64,000 bases of DNA from Paraphysomonas bandaiensis. Its lineage: Eukaryota; Chrysophyceae. Numbering within the stretch: position 1 is the first letter of the stretch; each line of letters opens with the position of its first letter. The stretch covers positions 124,001 through 188,000 of the forward strand of contig CBFFRP010000577.1 of the NCBI GenBank assembly GCA_965644295.1, written 5' to 3'. This document shows positions 25,101-33,958 of the stretch, one piece after another. Both the position numbers and the translations under genes were made by a program. Under the pieces are notes generated by a model. The model did no database searches. It was not told the origin of the DNA and saw nothing but the letters and a program-made list of their open reading frames with translations.

Positions 25101-27562
25101 CATCCGTTCCTACATCTTTACCGACTTCTATCCCGACCTCAGTTCCTAGTTCTGTACCTACTTCTACACCAACATCGATCCCCACTTCGATCCCTACGTC
25201 AGTACCAACCTCTGTTCCAACCTCAGTACCCACATCTATACCAACGTCAGCTCCAACATCAGTACCGACGTCTCTTCCTACGTCTGCACCCACTTCGACT
25301 CCAACTTCCTTACCAACCTCTGTTCCAACGTCGATTCCTACATCTGTTCCATCATCACTTCCTACTTCTGATCCTACTTCAGTTCCCACATCTATACCCA
25401 CCTCAATTCCTACATCAGTCCCTACATCGATTCCAACGTCAGTACCCACCTCAATTCCAACATCAATCCCTACGTCTGTGCCAACATCAATACCTACTTC
25501 GGTGCCAACATCAGTCCCTACTTCTATTCCGACAGCAGTTCCTACCGCTATTCCATCATCTGTGCCGACAAGTGTACCTTCTTCCGCACCAAGTTCTTTG
25601 CCCACTTCTGTTCCAACATCCGCACCGACATCAATACCAACGAGTGTGCCGTCATCTGTACCTACCTCTACACCTACTTCTTTACCTACATCCGTCCCAA
25701 CATCGGTACCAACATCGGTTCCTTCATCTGTTCCCACCTCATTACCTACATCTGCGCCGACATCATTTCCGACATCAATTCCTTCTTCTGTTCCGACGTC
25801 TGTGCCAACCTCAGTTCCAACGTCTGTACCCACATCTGCTCCTACCTCGGTACCCACATCTGCGCCCTCGGCAGTTCCATCGTCGATTCCATCGTCAGTA
25901 CCCACATCGGTTCCAACATCGATTCCTACTTCGGTTCCTACATCGGCTCCCACATCTTTACCGACTGCTATCCCGACATCAGTTCCTAGTTCTGCACCAA
26001 CTTCGGTACCTACATCAGTCCCTACTTCGGTCCCTACGTCGGTTCCAACTGCTGTTCCAACGTCGGTTCCTACCTCTGTTCCATCGTCTGTTCCATCGTC
26101 TGTTCCATCATCGATTCCAACATCGGTTCCTACATCAGTTCCCACTTCTGTCCCGACGTCTAATCCTACCTCTGTTCCAACCTCATTCCCGACATCGAAT
26201 CCTACTTCGGTACCAACATCTGTGCCATCATCTGTACCTACCTCGACACCAACATCTGTTCCTACATCACTTCCAACGTCTGTTCCAACTTCAGTACCGA
26301 CATCACTACCAACAGCGCTTCCTACATCTGTTCCTTCAACTATTCCAACAGCTATTCCAACAGATACTCCCACGGCGATGCCTACCTCTGTGCCCACTTC
26401 AGTGCCTACATCTGTACCTAGCTCGATCCCAACATCTACTCCAACTTCTGTTCCGACAGCGATGCCTACATCAGTACCAACGTCAGTCCCAACATCGGCT
26501 CCGACGTCTGTTCCTACGTCAATCCCAACATCAGTGCCTACGTGTATACCTACAGCAGTGCCAACGTCATTACCAACTTCAGTTCCCACTTCAATTCCTA
26601 CGGCGTTACCTACTTCGGTCCCAACATCAGTACCAACTTCAGTTCCCACATCTTCTCCATCATCACTGCCAAGTTCTATCCCTACATCTGTTCCCTCCTC
26701 TTTACCCACATCCGTTCCTTCGTCGATTCCGACATCCATACCTACGTCGACGCCAACATCTGTCCCTAGTTCAGTTCCTACTTCCAAGCCATCATCCTTT
26801 CCTACATCGATTCCTTCATCCATTCCCTCTTCACCACCATCAAGTGTACCATCCAGTAAACCAACAGATAGTCCAACTTTTAAGCCGACTTTTGCTCCTA
26901 CGCTGCGACCAGTGCTACCAAAATCACCTACTGTAGCTCCTAGCATTCGGTCCCCCAATCAGCCTTCAAGGAGCCCAACTCGTCACCCCACAGCATGTCC
27001 AACTGTATCCTTCAGTCCTACGTTTTCGCCCTCCACGTCTATTCCAACGCCACTTCCGTCATCTGTGCCGTCTGGGAACCCTACTATACAGCCGTCATCT
27101 GTGCCAACGTGTGTCCCATCGAAGTTGCCTTCGTCGGAACCATCTGTTGTACCTTCTGGTGAACCGACAGCGATTCCTTCCCGTCTACCCACTTCTGTTC
27201 CATCAAATGAGCCTACTTTCTCTCCTACAGCTCCTACCCCTGCACCCATTGACAATTCCCCGACCCCTCCACCGACCAAAACCCCGACGCGTATACCCAC
27301 TAGTGCGCCGACAAAGTCACCTATATCTGTGGCCCCCACCTTTCAACCGACCACTTCTGTGAAGGTGCCCACTGGCAGAAGAGGACTTAGTCCCACTTCT
27401 GAACCAAGTGGTATGCCAGGAACACCAGCGCAGTCTCCGGCAATACAGACTACACAGTCTCCTACGACATCTACTCCATCGACTTCGACTCCGTCAGCTG
27501 GACCTCCTCCTATTGCGGACAGGAGACCGACCAAACGCCCTGTTTTCAACCTATTCCCATAA
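16124..27562 (+). CDS. giant secreted PTS-tetrapeptide repeat protein, single exon
   Basis: 3,812 aa in one uninterrupted exon. The N-terminus is signal-peptide-like: a basic residue, then the hydrophobic run LFLLLY, with possible cleavage near IHAAS. It is followed by a short unique region with CSCSQS. From about residue 70 to 3560 it is made almost wholly of P-T/S-S-x tetrapeptides, where x is mostly V, I or L and sometimes T, A, M, S, D or F. The last ~250 residues turn into degenerate proline/threonine-rich sequence and end basic (RRPTKRPVFNLFP) with no membrane anchor. Such Pro/Ser/Thr rods are common in stramenopile secreted proteins and are presumed to be heavily O-glycosylated wall, mucilage or adhesive material; that role is inference. 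Frames on the opposite strand and in +2/+3 are open only because the repeat lacks stops. Confidence 0.85.
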   Translation: MSCFKVIHRISLFLLLYCARIHAASISVLSNSYAASGTYDEIKAQLDENQNTDSEAVGEGVWSCSCSQSFFPTSVPSSLPSSIPTSLPSSVPTSVPTSIPTSVPSSLPSSIPTSPPSSVPTSVPTSIPTSVPSSVPTSLPTCMPTSFPTSLPSSIPTSLPTSIPTSIPTVSPTSVPTTVPTSVPTSIPTSLPTSTPSSTPTSLPTSFPTSLPSSIPTSLPTSSPTSIPTSVPSSIPTSLPSSSPTSIPTSVPTSTPTSLPTSVPTSVPSSVPSALPTSMPSSVPTSIPTSLPTVIPTSIPTSLPSSLPTSVPTSIPTSIPSSVPTSLPTSIPTSVPTSIPTSVPTSDPTSVPTSIPTSVPSSIPTSIPTALPSSVPTSIPTSVPTSLPSSVPTSIPTSLPTSIPTSVPTSMPTSVPTSAPSSMPTSVPTSVPTSVPSSVPTSVPTSTPTSIPTSLPSSLPTSVPTSLPTSLPTSVPTSVPSSVPTSTPTSIPTSIPTSVPSSVPSSLPTSFPTSVPTSVPSSVPTSIPTSMPSSAPTSVPTSVPTSVPTSLPTSIPTSVPTSVPTSVPSSVPTSVPTSVPTSIPTSVPTSLPTSVPTSIPTSVPTSVPTSVPSSVPTSYPTSVPTAVPTSQPTSVPTSTPTSVPTSTPTSVPSSTPTSVPSSLPTSIPTSIPTSVPSCVPTSVPTSTPTSTPTSSPSSVPTSVPTSIPTSIPTSVPSSDPTSVPTSVPTSVPTSAPTSVPTSIPTSLPTSVPTSMPTSVPTSVPTCIPTSVPTSVPTSVPTSVPTSVPTSVPTSVPTSLPTSVPTSVPSSVPTSIPTSLPTSVPTSVPTAVPTSIPTSVPTSVPTSVPTSVPTSVPTSVPTSIPTLIPTSVPTSMPTSVPSSVPTSIPTSLPTSVPTSVPTAVPTSSPTSVPSSIPTGVPTSVPTAIPTSAPTTVPTSVPTSVPTASPTSVPTSVPTSVPSSLPTSIPTSLPTSVPTSVPTAVPTSIPTGVPTSVPTSIPTSVPTSVPTSVPTSVPTSVPTSLPTSVPTSVPSSLPTSIPTSLPTSVPTSVPTAVPTSIPTGVPTSVPTSIPTSVPTSVPTSVPTSVPTSIPTSLPTSVPTSVPSSVPTSIPTSLPTSVPTSVPTSVPTAVPSSVPTSVPTSIPTSLPTSVPTSVPTSVPTSDPTSLPTSIPTSVPSSVPTSIPTSLPTSVPTSVPTSVPTSVPSSVPTSVPTSIPTSAPTSVPTSVPTSVPTSVPTSLPTSIPTSVPSSLPTSIPTSLPTSVPTSVPTSVPTSIPTSVPTSVPTSVPTSAPTSVPTSVPTSVPTSVPTSLPTSIPTSVPSSVPTSIPTSLPTSVPTSVPTSVPTSVPSSVPTSVPTSIPTSVPTSVPTSVPTSVPTSVPTSLPTSVPTSVPSSVPTSIPTSLPTSVPTSVPTSVPTSIPTSVPTSVPTSVPTSLPTSVPTSVPTSVPTSVPTSLPTSVPTSVPTSVPTSVPTSVPTSVPTSVPTSLPTSVPTSVPSSVPTSIPTSLPTSVPTSVPTAVPTSIPTSVPTSVPTSVPTSVPTSVPTSVPTSIPTSIPTSVPTSMPTSVPSSVPTSIPTSLPTSVPTSVPTAVPTSIPTGVPTSVPTSVPTSVPTSVPTSVPTSVPTSIPTSLPTSIPTSVPSSLPTSIPTSLPTSVPTSVPTAVPTSIPTGVPTSVPTSVPTSVPTSVPTSVPTSVPTSVPTSLPTSIPTSVPSSLPTSIPTSLPTSVPTSVPTAVPTSIPTGVPTSVPTSVPTSAPTSVPTSVPTSVPTSVPTSLPTSIPTSVPSSLPTSIPTSLPTSVPTSVPTAVPTSIPTGVPTSVPTSVPTSAPTSVPTSVPTSVPTSVPTSLPTSIPTSVPSSLPTSIPTSLPTSVPTSVPTAVPTSIPTGVPTSVPTSIPTSVPTSVPTSVPTSAPTSVPTSLPTSVPTSVPTAVPTSIPTGVPTSVPTSIPTSVPTSVPTSLPTSVPTSVPTSLPTSVPTSVPTSVPTSIPTGVPTSVPTSIPTAVPTSIPTGVPTSVPTSVPTSLPTSVPTSVPSSVPTSIPTSLPTSVPTSMPTAVPTSIPTGVPTSVPTSVPTSLPTSVPTSVPSSVPTSIPTSLPTSVPTSMPTAVPTSIPTGVPTSVPTSVPTSVPTSVPTSVPTSVPTSVPTSLPTSVPTSVPSSVPTSIPTSLPTSVPTSVPTAVPTSIPTGVPTSVPTSIPTSVPTSVPTSVPTSAPTSVPTSLPTSVPTSVPSSLPTSIPTSLPTSVPTSVPTAVPTSIPTGVPTSVPTSIPTSVPTSVPTSVPTSAPTSVPTSLPTSVPTSVPSSIPTSVPTSIPTSVPTSVPTAVPTSIPTGVPTSVPTSVPTSVPTSVPTSVPTSVPTSVPTSLPTSVPTSVPSSLPTSIPTSLPTSVPTSVPTAVPTSIPTGVPTSVPTSIPTSVPTSVPTSVPTSAPTSVPTSLPTSVPTSVPSSIPTSVPTSIPTSVPTSVPTSVPSSIPTSVPTSVPTSIPTSMPTSVPSSVPTSTPTSLPTSVPTAIPTSIPTSVPTSVPTSIPTSIPTSVPTAIPTSIPSALPTSVPTSIPTSVPTSIPTAVPTSLPTSVPTSLPTSVPTSTPTSVPTSVPTSTPTSLPTSIPTSLPTTIPTSVPSSVPTSVPTSVPTSVPTSVPTSVPTSVPTSVPTSVPTAAPTSVPSSVPSSIPTSLPTSVPTSVPTSVPTSMPTSIPTSVPTSTPTSLPTSVPTSTPTSIPSSVPTSVPSSLPTSLPTSVPTSVPTSVPTSVPTSVPTSVPSSIPTSVPTSVPTSVPTSVPTSVPTSVPTSVPTSVPTSVPTSVPTSAPSAVPTSIPTSVPTSVPSSSPTSVPTSVPTSVPTSIPTSLPSSVPTSVPSSVPTSVPTSVPTSVPTSIPTSVPTSVPTSIPTSIPSSIPTSCPTSIPTSLPTSVPTSVPSSAPTSVPTALPSSVPTSVPSSSPSSVPTAVPTSVPTSVPTSLPTSVPTSVPTSVPTSVPTSVPTSVPTSIPTSVPTSVPTSLPTSIPTSVPSSVPTSTPTSIPTSIPTSVPTSVPTSVPTSIPTSAPTSVPTSLPTSAPTSTPTSLPTSVPTSIPTSVPSSLPTSDPTSVPTSIPTSIPTSVPTSIPTSVPTSIPTSIPTSVPTSIPTSVPTSVPTSIPTAVPTAIPSSVPTSVPSSAPSSLPTSVPTSAPTSIPTSVPSSVPTSTPTSLPTSVPTSVPTSVPSSVPTSLPTSAPTSFPTSIPSSVPTSVPTSVPTSVPTSAPTSVPTSAPSAVPSSIPSSVPTSVPTSIPTSVPTSAPTSLPTAIPTSVPSSAPTSVPTSVPTSVPTSVPTAVPTSVPTSVPSSVPSSVPSSIPTSVPTSVPTSVPTSNPTSVPTSFPTSNPTSVPTSVPSSVPTSTPTSVPTSLPTSVPTSVPTSLPTALPTSVPSTIPTAIPTDTPTAMPTSVPTSVPTSVPSSIPTSTPTSVPTAMPTSVPTSVPTSAPTSVPTSIPTSVPTCIPTAVPTSLPTSVPTSIPTALPTSVPTSVPTSVPTSSPSSLPSSIPTSVPSSLPTSVPSSIPTSIPTSTPTSVPSSVPTSKPSSFPTSIPSSIPSSPPSSVPSSKPTDSPTFKPTFAPTLRPVLPKSPTVAPSIRSPNQPSRSPTRHPTACPTVSFSPTFSPSTSIPTPLPSSVPSGNPTIQPSSVPTCVPSKLPSSEPSVVPSGEPTAIPSRLPTSVPSNEPTFSPTAPTPAPIDNSPTPPPTKTPTRIPTSAPTKSPISVAPTFQPTTSVKVPTGRRGLSPTSEPSGMPGTPAQSPAIQTTQSPTTSTPSTSTPSAGPPPIADRRPTKRPVFNLFP
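18340..23500 (+). repeat. 216-bp higher-order repeat within the PTS array
   Basis: Within the 12-bp repeat, the marker ttctataccaacatcgcttc recurs at 216-bp spacing (for example near 19017, 19233, 19449, 19665, 19881, 20097 and 20313, then near 21057, 21273, 21489 and 21705). A unit is 18 tetrapeptides (72 aa). Some intervals are longer or shorter by multiples of 12 bp, such as 312 bp before 20625. Copies are near-identical at synonymous sites, which points to recent expansion or conversion. Confidence 0.88.
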
Positions 27563-28289
27563 TTGTTGTGAAGGGCACTGCTCTATGCAGCATGTTTTTT
27601 GATATCATATATATTGAATTGTTGGTAAGCCAATGAGGCCTCTATACATGTTGGTGCACTAAGACAATTATGGCAGTGACATAAAGTACTATAATTTTGA
27701 AACTAATGTGAACTGCACCGCAGTAGCAACCGCTTCGTTCACAATGTCTTGCTCTATAATTGTCATTGTACCATGAATAGACGGTGATTTATTATGAGAC
27801 AAAAGTAATAATTATATACTACATCAGATTTAGTTCTTGTAGTGTGTCTTATATTGAAAACAAGTTAGGAGTATTGAGTCTGGTATTGGCCCATAGAAAT
27901 TCTATATTCTGAACGGTCACAGTTGTATAAAAACGTCACACAGGAAAGGGGTCTTCATTATTTTTCCTAAAGGCTCTGTATTGATTATATCATAGCCTTT
28001 ACACTAAATATCATATCCGACAATGGTACTTTTCGTATTTGATATATATTTCATTTACATACCCTATATTATTCTATAAACAAAATAAAACAATGACATT
28101 TTGATAATATCAAAATAACCTACTATCGTACACTAACCGATGTGGAGAATGAGGTGGAAGGATATCGAAAAGTACAAAAAATATGAAATGCCATCATTGA
28201 GTGTCTTATTAGAAACAGCGGATGTAAAAAACGAGATATTAAATTGAAATAATCTAATAAATACAGATAGTTCTAACATTTTGATAATA
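27563..28289. other. intergenic, AT-rich
   Basis: 3' flank of the PTS-repeat gene. Only AT-rich sequence, with the short direct repeat acattttgataatat at about 28094 and 28277. No gene is supported. Confidence 0.45.
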
Positions 28290-28587
28290 TTTCACGCTAC
28301 GAGAACTTTTTGTGTGTCATCAATAGCACCAAGGCGCAACAATCCATCAAAGCAAACACAATGAGCAAGCATAATATTGATATATACTTAACACCTGCTG
28401 ACTGCTGACTTCAGAGTATTTGAGTCACTTGCACCACACAAGCATTTGGCTATGAGTGGGAAGAACTTTATGCTGTCTACATATATGCGGCTTACTTTAG
28501 TTTTCCAGAGAGGAAAATTATCCGGTACTCATCACTCAGAACACCACGAAAAGGTGTGAGTCCGACTTTGTTGAGGGCAGAAGTATC
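28290..28587 (-). repeat. SINE-like element, reverse orientation, partial
   Basis: It holds a degenerate tail core (cacgctacgag, then agcaccaaggcgcaac) and the middle segment (agcaaacacaatgagcaagc), followed by a head region ending ccacgaaaaggtgtgagtcc. The head middle (cacacaagcatttggctatg) matches the copy at 13385-13960 in reverse complement. Confidence 0.6.
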
Positions 28588-28604
28588 AACACACTTTACA
28601 TTAT

Positions 28605-29030
28605 AAGTAGCCAATGTTTTATTATTAGCAATAGGCGTATAAGAGCCAGAACTAATTTAGCATTGCAATTTAACTAACTCTAGTACTTAACTCTGATATC
28701 CTACTATTTTAGGCTACGAAAGCTGCTTGTGCATCACCGCAAGCTCCAAGGTGCAGCCACTTTTGCTCTATCAGTCAAAGCAAACGCAGTGAGCAAGCAG
28801 AATGTGGATATACCTGACATATGCTGACTTCAGAATTTTGAGTCCTTAACCCGGATGCTTTAATTCAGCACGCAGCCCATTTCCCTAACCCCGGTTATCT
28901 TTCAGGTGGTCCCAGTCCCGAATGCCTTTTTATTCATCAGGTGGACGTCTTCGGAAACCTCTCCGGTACTTATCCCCCAGAACGCCACGAAAAGGTGTAA
29001 GTCCGACTTTATTGAGGGTAACTATTATTA
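28605..29030 (-). repeat. SINE-like element, reverse orientation, near full length (~425 bp)
   Basis: Reading in reverse, it runs from the 3' motif (gttttattattagcaatagg) through the core (gctgcttgtgcatcaccgca) and the middle (aaagcaaacgcagtgagcaa) to the head (gaacgccacgaaaaggtgta, then agtccgactttattgagggt). It is the best-preserved copy in the window and shows the full order of parts. Confidence 0.65.
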
Positions 29031-30586
29031 GGCGGTATCAACATATTATAGTACCTTCGATGTAACGAGTACAGAAAACTTCATGGCTAGCAAACTTGCT
29101 TGATTGACACCTATTGTCGAGGTGACCATTCAATAACAGGAGGGTATAGAGTGTGCCCCTTTGTAACGCCTTGGTGTTAAATTATTACTCCAATTATTGT
29201 TCAGCTATCATATTTTGGCTATGCCGAGATCTCAAATGTCAGGAGTGCGCTTGGGCTATGGAGAATCTGTGGTCTCTATTTATGGTTGGAGTGGCATGAG
29301 CGACTATACTACTATGGAGATCTGGGTGTCTACTTTGTGGTTACTTCAATGTGACTGCTAGCTATGATTGGAACGACCTGTACTCACGTGGGTACGCCAG
29401 GACGAATCACCTTACACTAGTGATATACTGTGTATATGTGTCATTTTTTACTTACATGCTGGTAAATGTATTCTACAAAACATTTTATATTCATTATGTC
29501 ATACTATTGTCATGCTTATCACGTCACTCACATCACATTTCTGCTATATGTATGCACCACTTACACCAATCTTAATTTCATAATTATTGCAAACACGCCA
29601 TGCAGTACACACACGCTGCACTGGCACTGATTCTTCTCTAGCTGTATAAGGAAAGAATTAGACATCAATGCAGTACATTCATATACATCCAGACCTGCTA
29701 CTACCTCTTTGTGTATGCGTATTTCCCTCCATGTCCATCATTACACTCTTATCACCTTGCATACTGTATGGAAAACTGTAACAGTGCCTGTATAGGATCC
29801 AAGTCTTGTCATAAGCACGATCTGCATGTATACATCACATGAATATGGCGTATGTATGGTATATGTACACATTGTATCACCTGAGGGTCCATCAATCTCG
29901 TTGTAAGGCCATTGGCGCCCTCTGTGTGGTCGTCATATTCCTGTGGAGCGCAGCGGACTCTAACTTCTTGCATTCATGATGACTGGAGCCGTGACTTGCC
30001 TGATACATCTGTCATCATGGACTTGACCAGTGTGCCAAGTATCAGCATCTATCTCTTACTGGTTATGGAGCGCTGGCATGTGTCTGCGATGCATGAGCGA
30101 AGGGCATCATGCATCATCTTCTTGTTTTGTAGGCTGTACTTTACCGTATGTACTGTATTTTGTTGTTTGCAAAACCCCAAAAATTCTTTGTGCAAATCCG
30201 CAATTTTTTTGAAACCACGGACGATATACAATGTATATTGTCAAGTACAAGCATATGATTGGACGATATTCTCATTTTTGTGTGTTGGTGGTCTTCATAG
30301 CATTCAACGGGTGTTCCAGAGACTGATATCTCCAAATATCCCACTTTTACGAATATTTGGATCACCGTATAACGGACTTGCCGAACAATAAATGTTCGGA
30401 AAATCGGTTTATCTCCACCGTATAATTATGATATCTAGAATATCTCGATTTTACGAACACATTATTGTTCGGCATTTTTTTACCGTTTGGCCACTATCGC
30501 CATTCAAACCATACAACACCAATGCCCATAAACTGCAAGAACAAAGAACTTAGAACAAATAAAGCACTTAAAACAAACCAAGCACA
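29031..30586. other. intergenic region upstream of the Crypton recombinase
   Basis: No gene supported; the short open frames here lack recognisable content. A pair of inverted 20-bp stretches lies at about 30378-30400 (gccgaacaataaatgttcgg) and 30450-30475 (gaacacattattgttcggc). They could form a stem or mark an element end. Confidence 0.4.
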
Positions 30587-32716
30587 ATGGATATTATTAG
30601 AGAGCAAAGTGAGTTCAGAGATGAGATTGCACAGCAAACCAAGCAGATGCGGTTAACGGATAGCACCCGCAGGCAATATGCAGACAGGGTCAGGGCCTTT
30701 GCACATTGGCTTGATGAGCATTACCCCGCCTGCGTGGAAAGAGACAACGGTGACAAGCTCACACCAATACTACCGATACCTGACGTAGTCATGGAAAAGT
30801 ACATGGCTCATGTGCTTCTTAAAATAGACAGCCGCACTGGTCTGTACTATGACCCTCCACAATATTACTCGTTTGCACACGTTAATGGACATCGAAGTGC
30901 TCTTAAGAATATGTACACGGAAAAGCGAATGAACCCTTCACCGGAAATAGAGAGTATGTTTAAGGAAACTCTCGAGGGATTCAAGAGGAAGGTTGCTGAC
31001 CTTAAGCAGCGTGGCTTATTACCTTCACGAGAAGGCAAGGCTGCAATGACCATGAAAGGGTACATATTTCTTGCAGAGAAAGCAGCTAAACAGGACCATG
31101 ACTTTGGACTGTATACATTTTGCTTGTCCTATTTATTGCTATGCTGGAATTTGATAGCAAGATCTGTAACAGTTGCACATATAATGTACGATCATATATC
31201 TTGGGAGGAGGATGCACTGACCATTAATATTGGCAAACAGAAGAATGATCAAGAGGGAAGCAATGGATTTCCGCGTCATATATATGCAAACCCAAAAAAC
31301 CCTATAATATGTCCTATTTTGGCATTATCAGTATGGGTGTTTACTCAAGGCTATCATCGTGAAGGCTCTGATAGGCGCCTCTTCGGGAACCCAAGAAGTT
31401 CTCAAGATCGATTTGAGAAATGGCTCTCTAAAGTACTTAAAACATTTGCTGATGCTATTATATCTCTGGGTATAATGATTGCAGAAATAGGAACACACTC
31501 ATTCAGAAAAGGTGTTGCAACGGCATTAGCTAATTGCCCTGGTGGACCCAGTGCCATAAATATATGGTTGCGAGCTGGATGGAGTTTAGGACCCGTTCAG
31601 AGTCGATACATATTTGAAGGAGCAGGTGGAGATCAATTTGTTGGCAGGGCAGCTACAGGTATATCAAGCAGTGATCCCGACTTTGCTATTCTTCCACCTC
31701 ATTTCGATGACACTAATGGCCCGGTTCTATCCGTTGAAGAATGGGAAGACATACTGCCTGGCTTCACATCATTCTATCCTGAGAATTTTAGAGTGGCTTT
31801 GCCTTATCTTCTTGCTTCGCTGGCATATCATCATGACTGGCTATTAGACACTCTTTCACCAAATCATCCTCTGTTTCTTCAAAGAGTTTGGACAAGTGGT
31901 ATACTACAACGTCTACGACCGAAAGTATTAACTGGTGTGTTTCGAAATGATGTGTCAAGAATGAATGCTACTGGTGTTCCACCCAATGTGATTCTAGCTA
32001 ATCGTATGTCGTCGCTGGAAGCAAATGTCGGGAACTTATCTAGAGGTATGCGAGAAATGCATACGACATTACCGGAAGCATTGTGTACGAGAATGCTTGA
32101 TAAGTTTACAGTTAATGGTGCGGTGCCAATAACTAGTACCGACATCGATAGTCTACGCGAAACACTTTTAGAAGAAATCAGAACAAGATGTACTCCACAT
32201 AATGTGGAGCAAATTTCTACACAAGAAGAGCAATCCACATCACAAGAGAAGCCTGGATTTTACACATGGGGAGGGCGCCATCATTTGTTTCCAGAGGGCT
32301 TTCGTTTTCCAAAAGGTAACATAAAAATGCTGTGGGATCTGTGGTGGGGGGGAGAACCTCAGAGACATATATTACCCTACAGAAAAATCAAAGGCTTCGA
32401 TTTATCCCGAACTGACCGGGTAAACTGGAGTAAATGTACCTGCATCATGAACGCACTAGTCTCCAAGGGCATAGAGATGAACGAGATCGGAGCAGTAGAG
32501 GATATTAGTAGCCTACTACCACGACAAAGAGATGCGTTATTCAGCAAAGTGTTTATACCTTTCTGTATGAACATATTCGCGGTTGCTAATCCCGTTCTTC
32601 TCGATGATATAGGCATCGGAAAAATGTCATATACGACATTCTACGATTACATGAAGGGTCGCAAGAGGAATAAACGTAGACGGAATGAAATGGAGCAAAC
32701 GGAAGAAGATAATTGA
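30587..32716 (+). mobile_element. Crypton-type transposon tyrosine recombinase, intact, 709 aa
   Basis: A DNA-only transposon enzyme that cuts and joins via a 3'-phosphotyrosine. An N-terminal SAM-like domain (STRRQYADRVRAFAHWLDEH) is followed by the catalytic core. The first arginine is R192 (LIARSVTVAHI), the H-x-x-R box is H304-R307 (GTHSFRKGVAT), W332 follows, and the nucleophile is Y341 (SRYIFEG), with the usual 9-residue W-to-Y spacing. The last ~130 residues (LWDLWWGGEPQR, then the basic KGRKRNKRRR) resemble a GCR1_C-type DNA-binding domain, which is common in Cryptons. No reverse transcriptase lies nearby, so a DIRS element is unlikely. The frame is unbroken and has no introns. The element ends are not defined. 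The alternative is a domesticated recombinase. Confidence 0.82.
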
Positions 32717-33958
32717 CTGGTACATGTCTATGTTTGTGTCGTATATACGTGAGGGGGTCTGTGAGACTATTAACAGTCACCTTCACGTATATACATGAAC
32801 AGACATCGCATTAATGGAGGGGTTGATGAGAATATGACGCTCAAGTAGATAGCTATCGGCTTCTGGTGTAGATATCATCTTGTTTCATGGCACTACTGAC
32901 AGTTTAAAGTAACATGTAAAGTTGAACGTTAGATGACATACACATACAACACCATTCTACAACAGTACTCTACCACAATTATACAACAGTATACAGCAGT
33001 AATACTACATAATACCGTTCTGTTCGTATACTGTTCGTAAAAGCGGACCTTCTATAAATAATCAACCAAATCTTGTGGAATCTTTTGTAGAATATTGTTC
33101 TAGATATTATTGTGTGCTTCTGGATAGCTTGTAGAACATGAGTGATTCTTTATGAGTTGATTTTGTGCGTAGCATGCTATTACTTCTTTTGTTATATATG
33201 TTTGCTTTGAACGCGTATAGAGGGGCGTCTGTATAAAGCTGGAGGGTGCTCTGACTACTTGCAGAGCTAAGTTAGCAAATTATCTTCACTTATGCATTAC
33301 CTTACTTGTTACATACATACACATCATTCTCTGCACCTGGTGTTCGTACACCGTGTTAAACTATACCTTAAGGCATTCAACCAGCTGCTTACCTTGGTTT
33401 GATAATCTATATATTTGTAGCCATCAAATGAACATTCACTGGCATCAGATACGACGCTCCCATCATCAGATACTTTTCACTTTTCAGTGTCTTCACACTA
33501 CTACCGTTGCAACAGCTACCACTGAGACAAGGGGAAACAATGTTTCAGACTTGGTGTGTATAGTTGTCACAAGCTTATGACGGTTTGAAGACCAAAATCT
33601 ATCTAAAATATAAGTAAAATTGCTTTGCAGGACCTATGATGACGATTGATCTGAACAATAAAATGAAACGTCAAAAACCAACTCCAGGCTTGCTGTAGTA
33701 CTTAGAATATACTTCAGACAGTACATATCCTTAGTGATTCGAAGTGTAGTCATTGGTTGTAATAAATATAGTTGTGAAATAAAAAATAATACACAGTAAA
33801 TTTATAGCATACACATATGAAACTTCATATAAATTTGGTGTTATCATCTACCCTCAGAGTCAGAATGATATGACACAGGTCAAAACGAAAGGGTTAACTT
33901 AGTTTTTTTCAGCAAAGCACCACTTTGAAGTGACCACGAAAAATGTATATATTATTGA
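32717..33958. other. intergenic, no gene supported
   Basis: AT-rich flank between the Crypton recombinase and the MscS gene (convergent). ctgttcgtatactgttcgta at about 33018 faintly echoes the gttcg-containing inverted pair near 30.4 kb and could be part of the element's other end. I cannot establish that. Confidence 0.4.

Noticed and set aside
16324-26958. 3,544-codon antisense frame (EVGTDVG repeats) as a second giant gene
   Set aside because: It is the mirror of the PTS repeat; it has no signal peptide or unique domains, while the sense frame has a signal peptide and unique ends.
28900-29000. Hammerhead ribozyme in the SINE-like head (ctgatga followed later by gaaa in reverse complement)
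   Set aside because: The stems required next to the CUGAUGA and GAAA cores do not pair, and the motif is not kept in the 13.4 kb copy.
29912-30391. 159-codon frame upstream of the Crypton recombinase
   Set aside because: There is no recognisable domain and its composition is non-coding-like; shorter frames overlap it on both strands.
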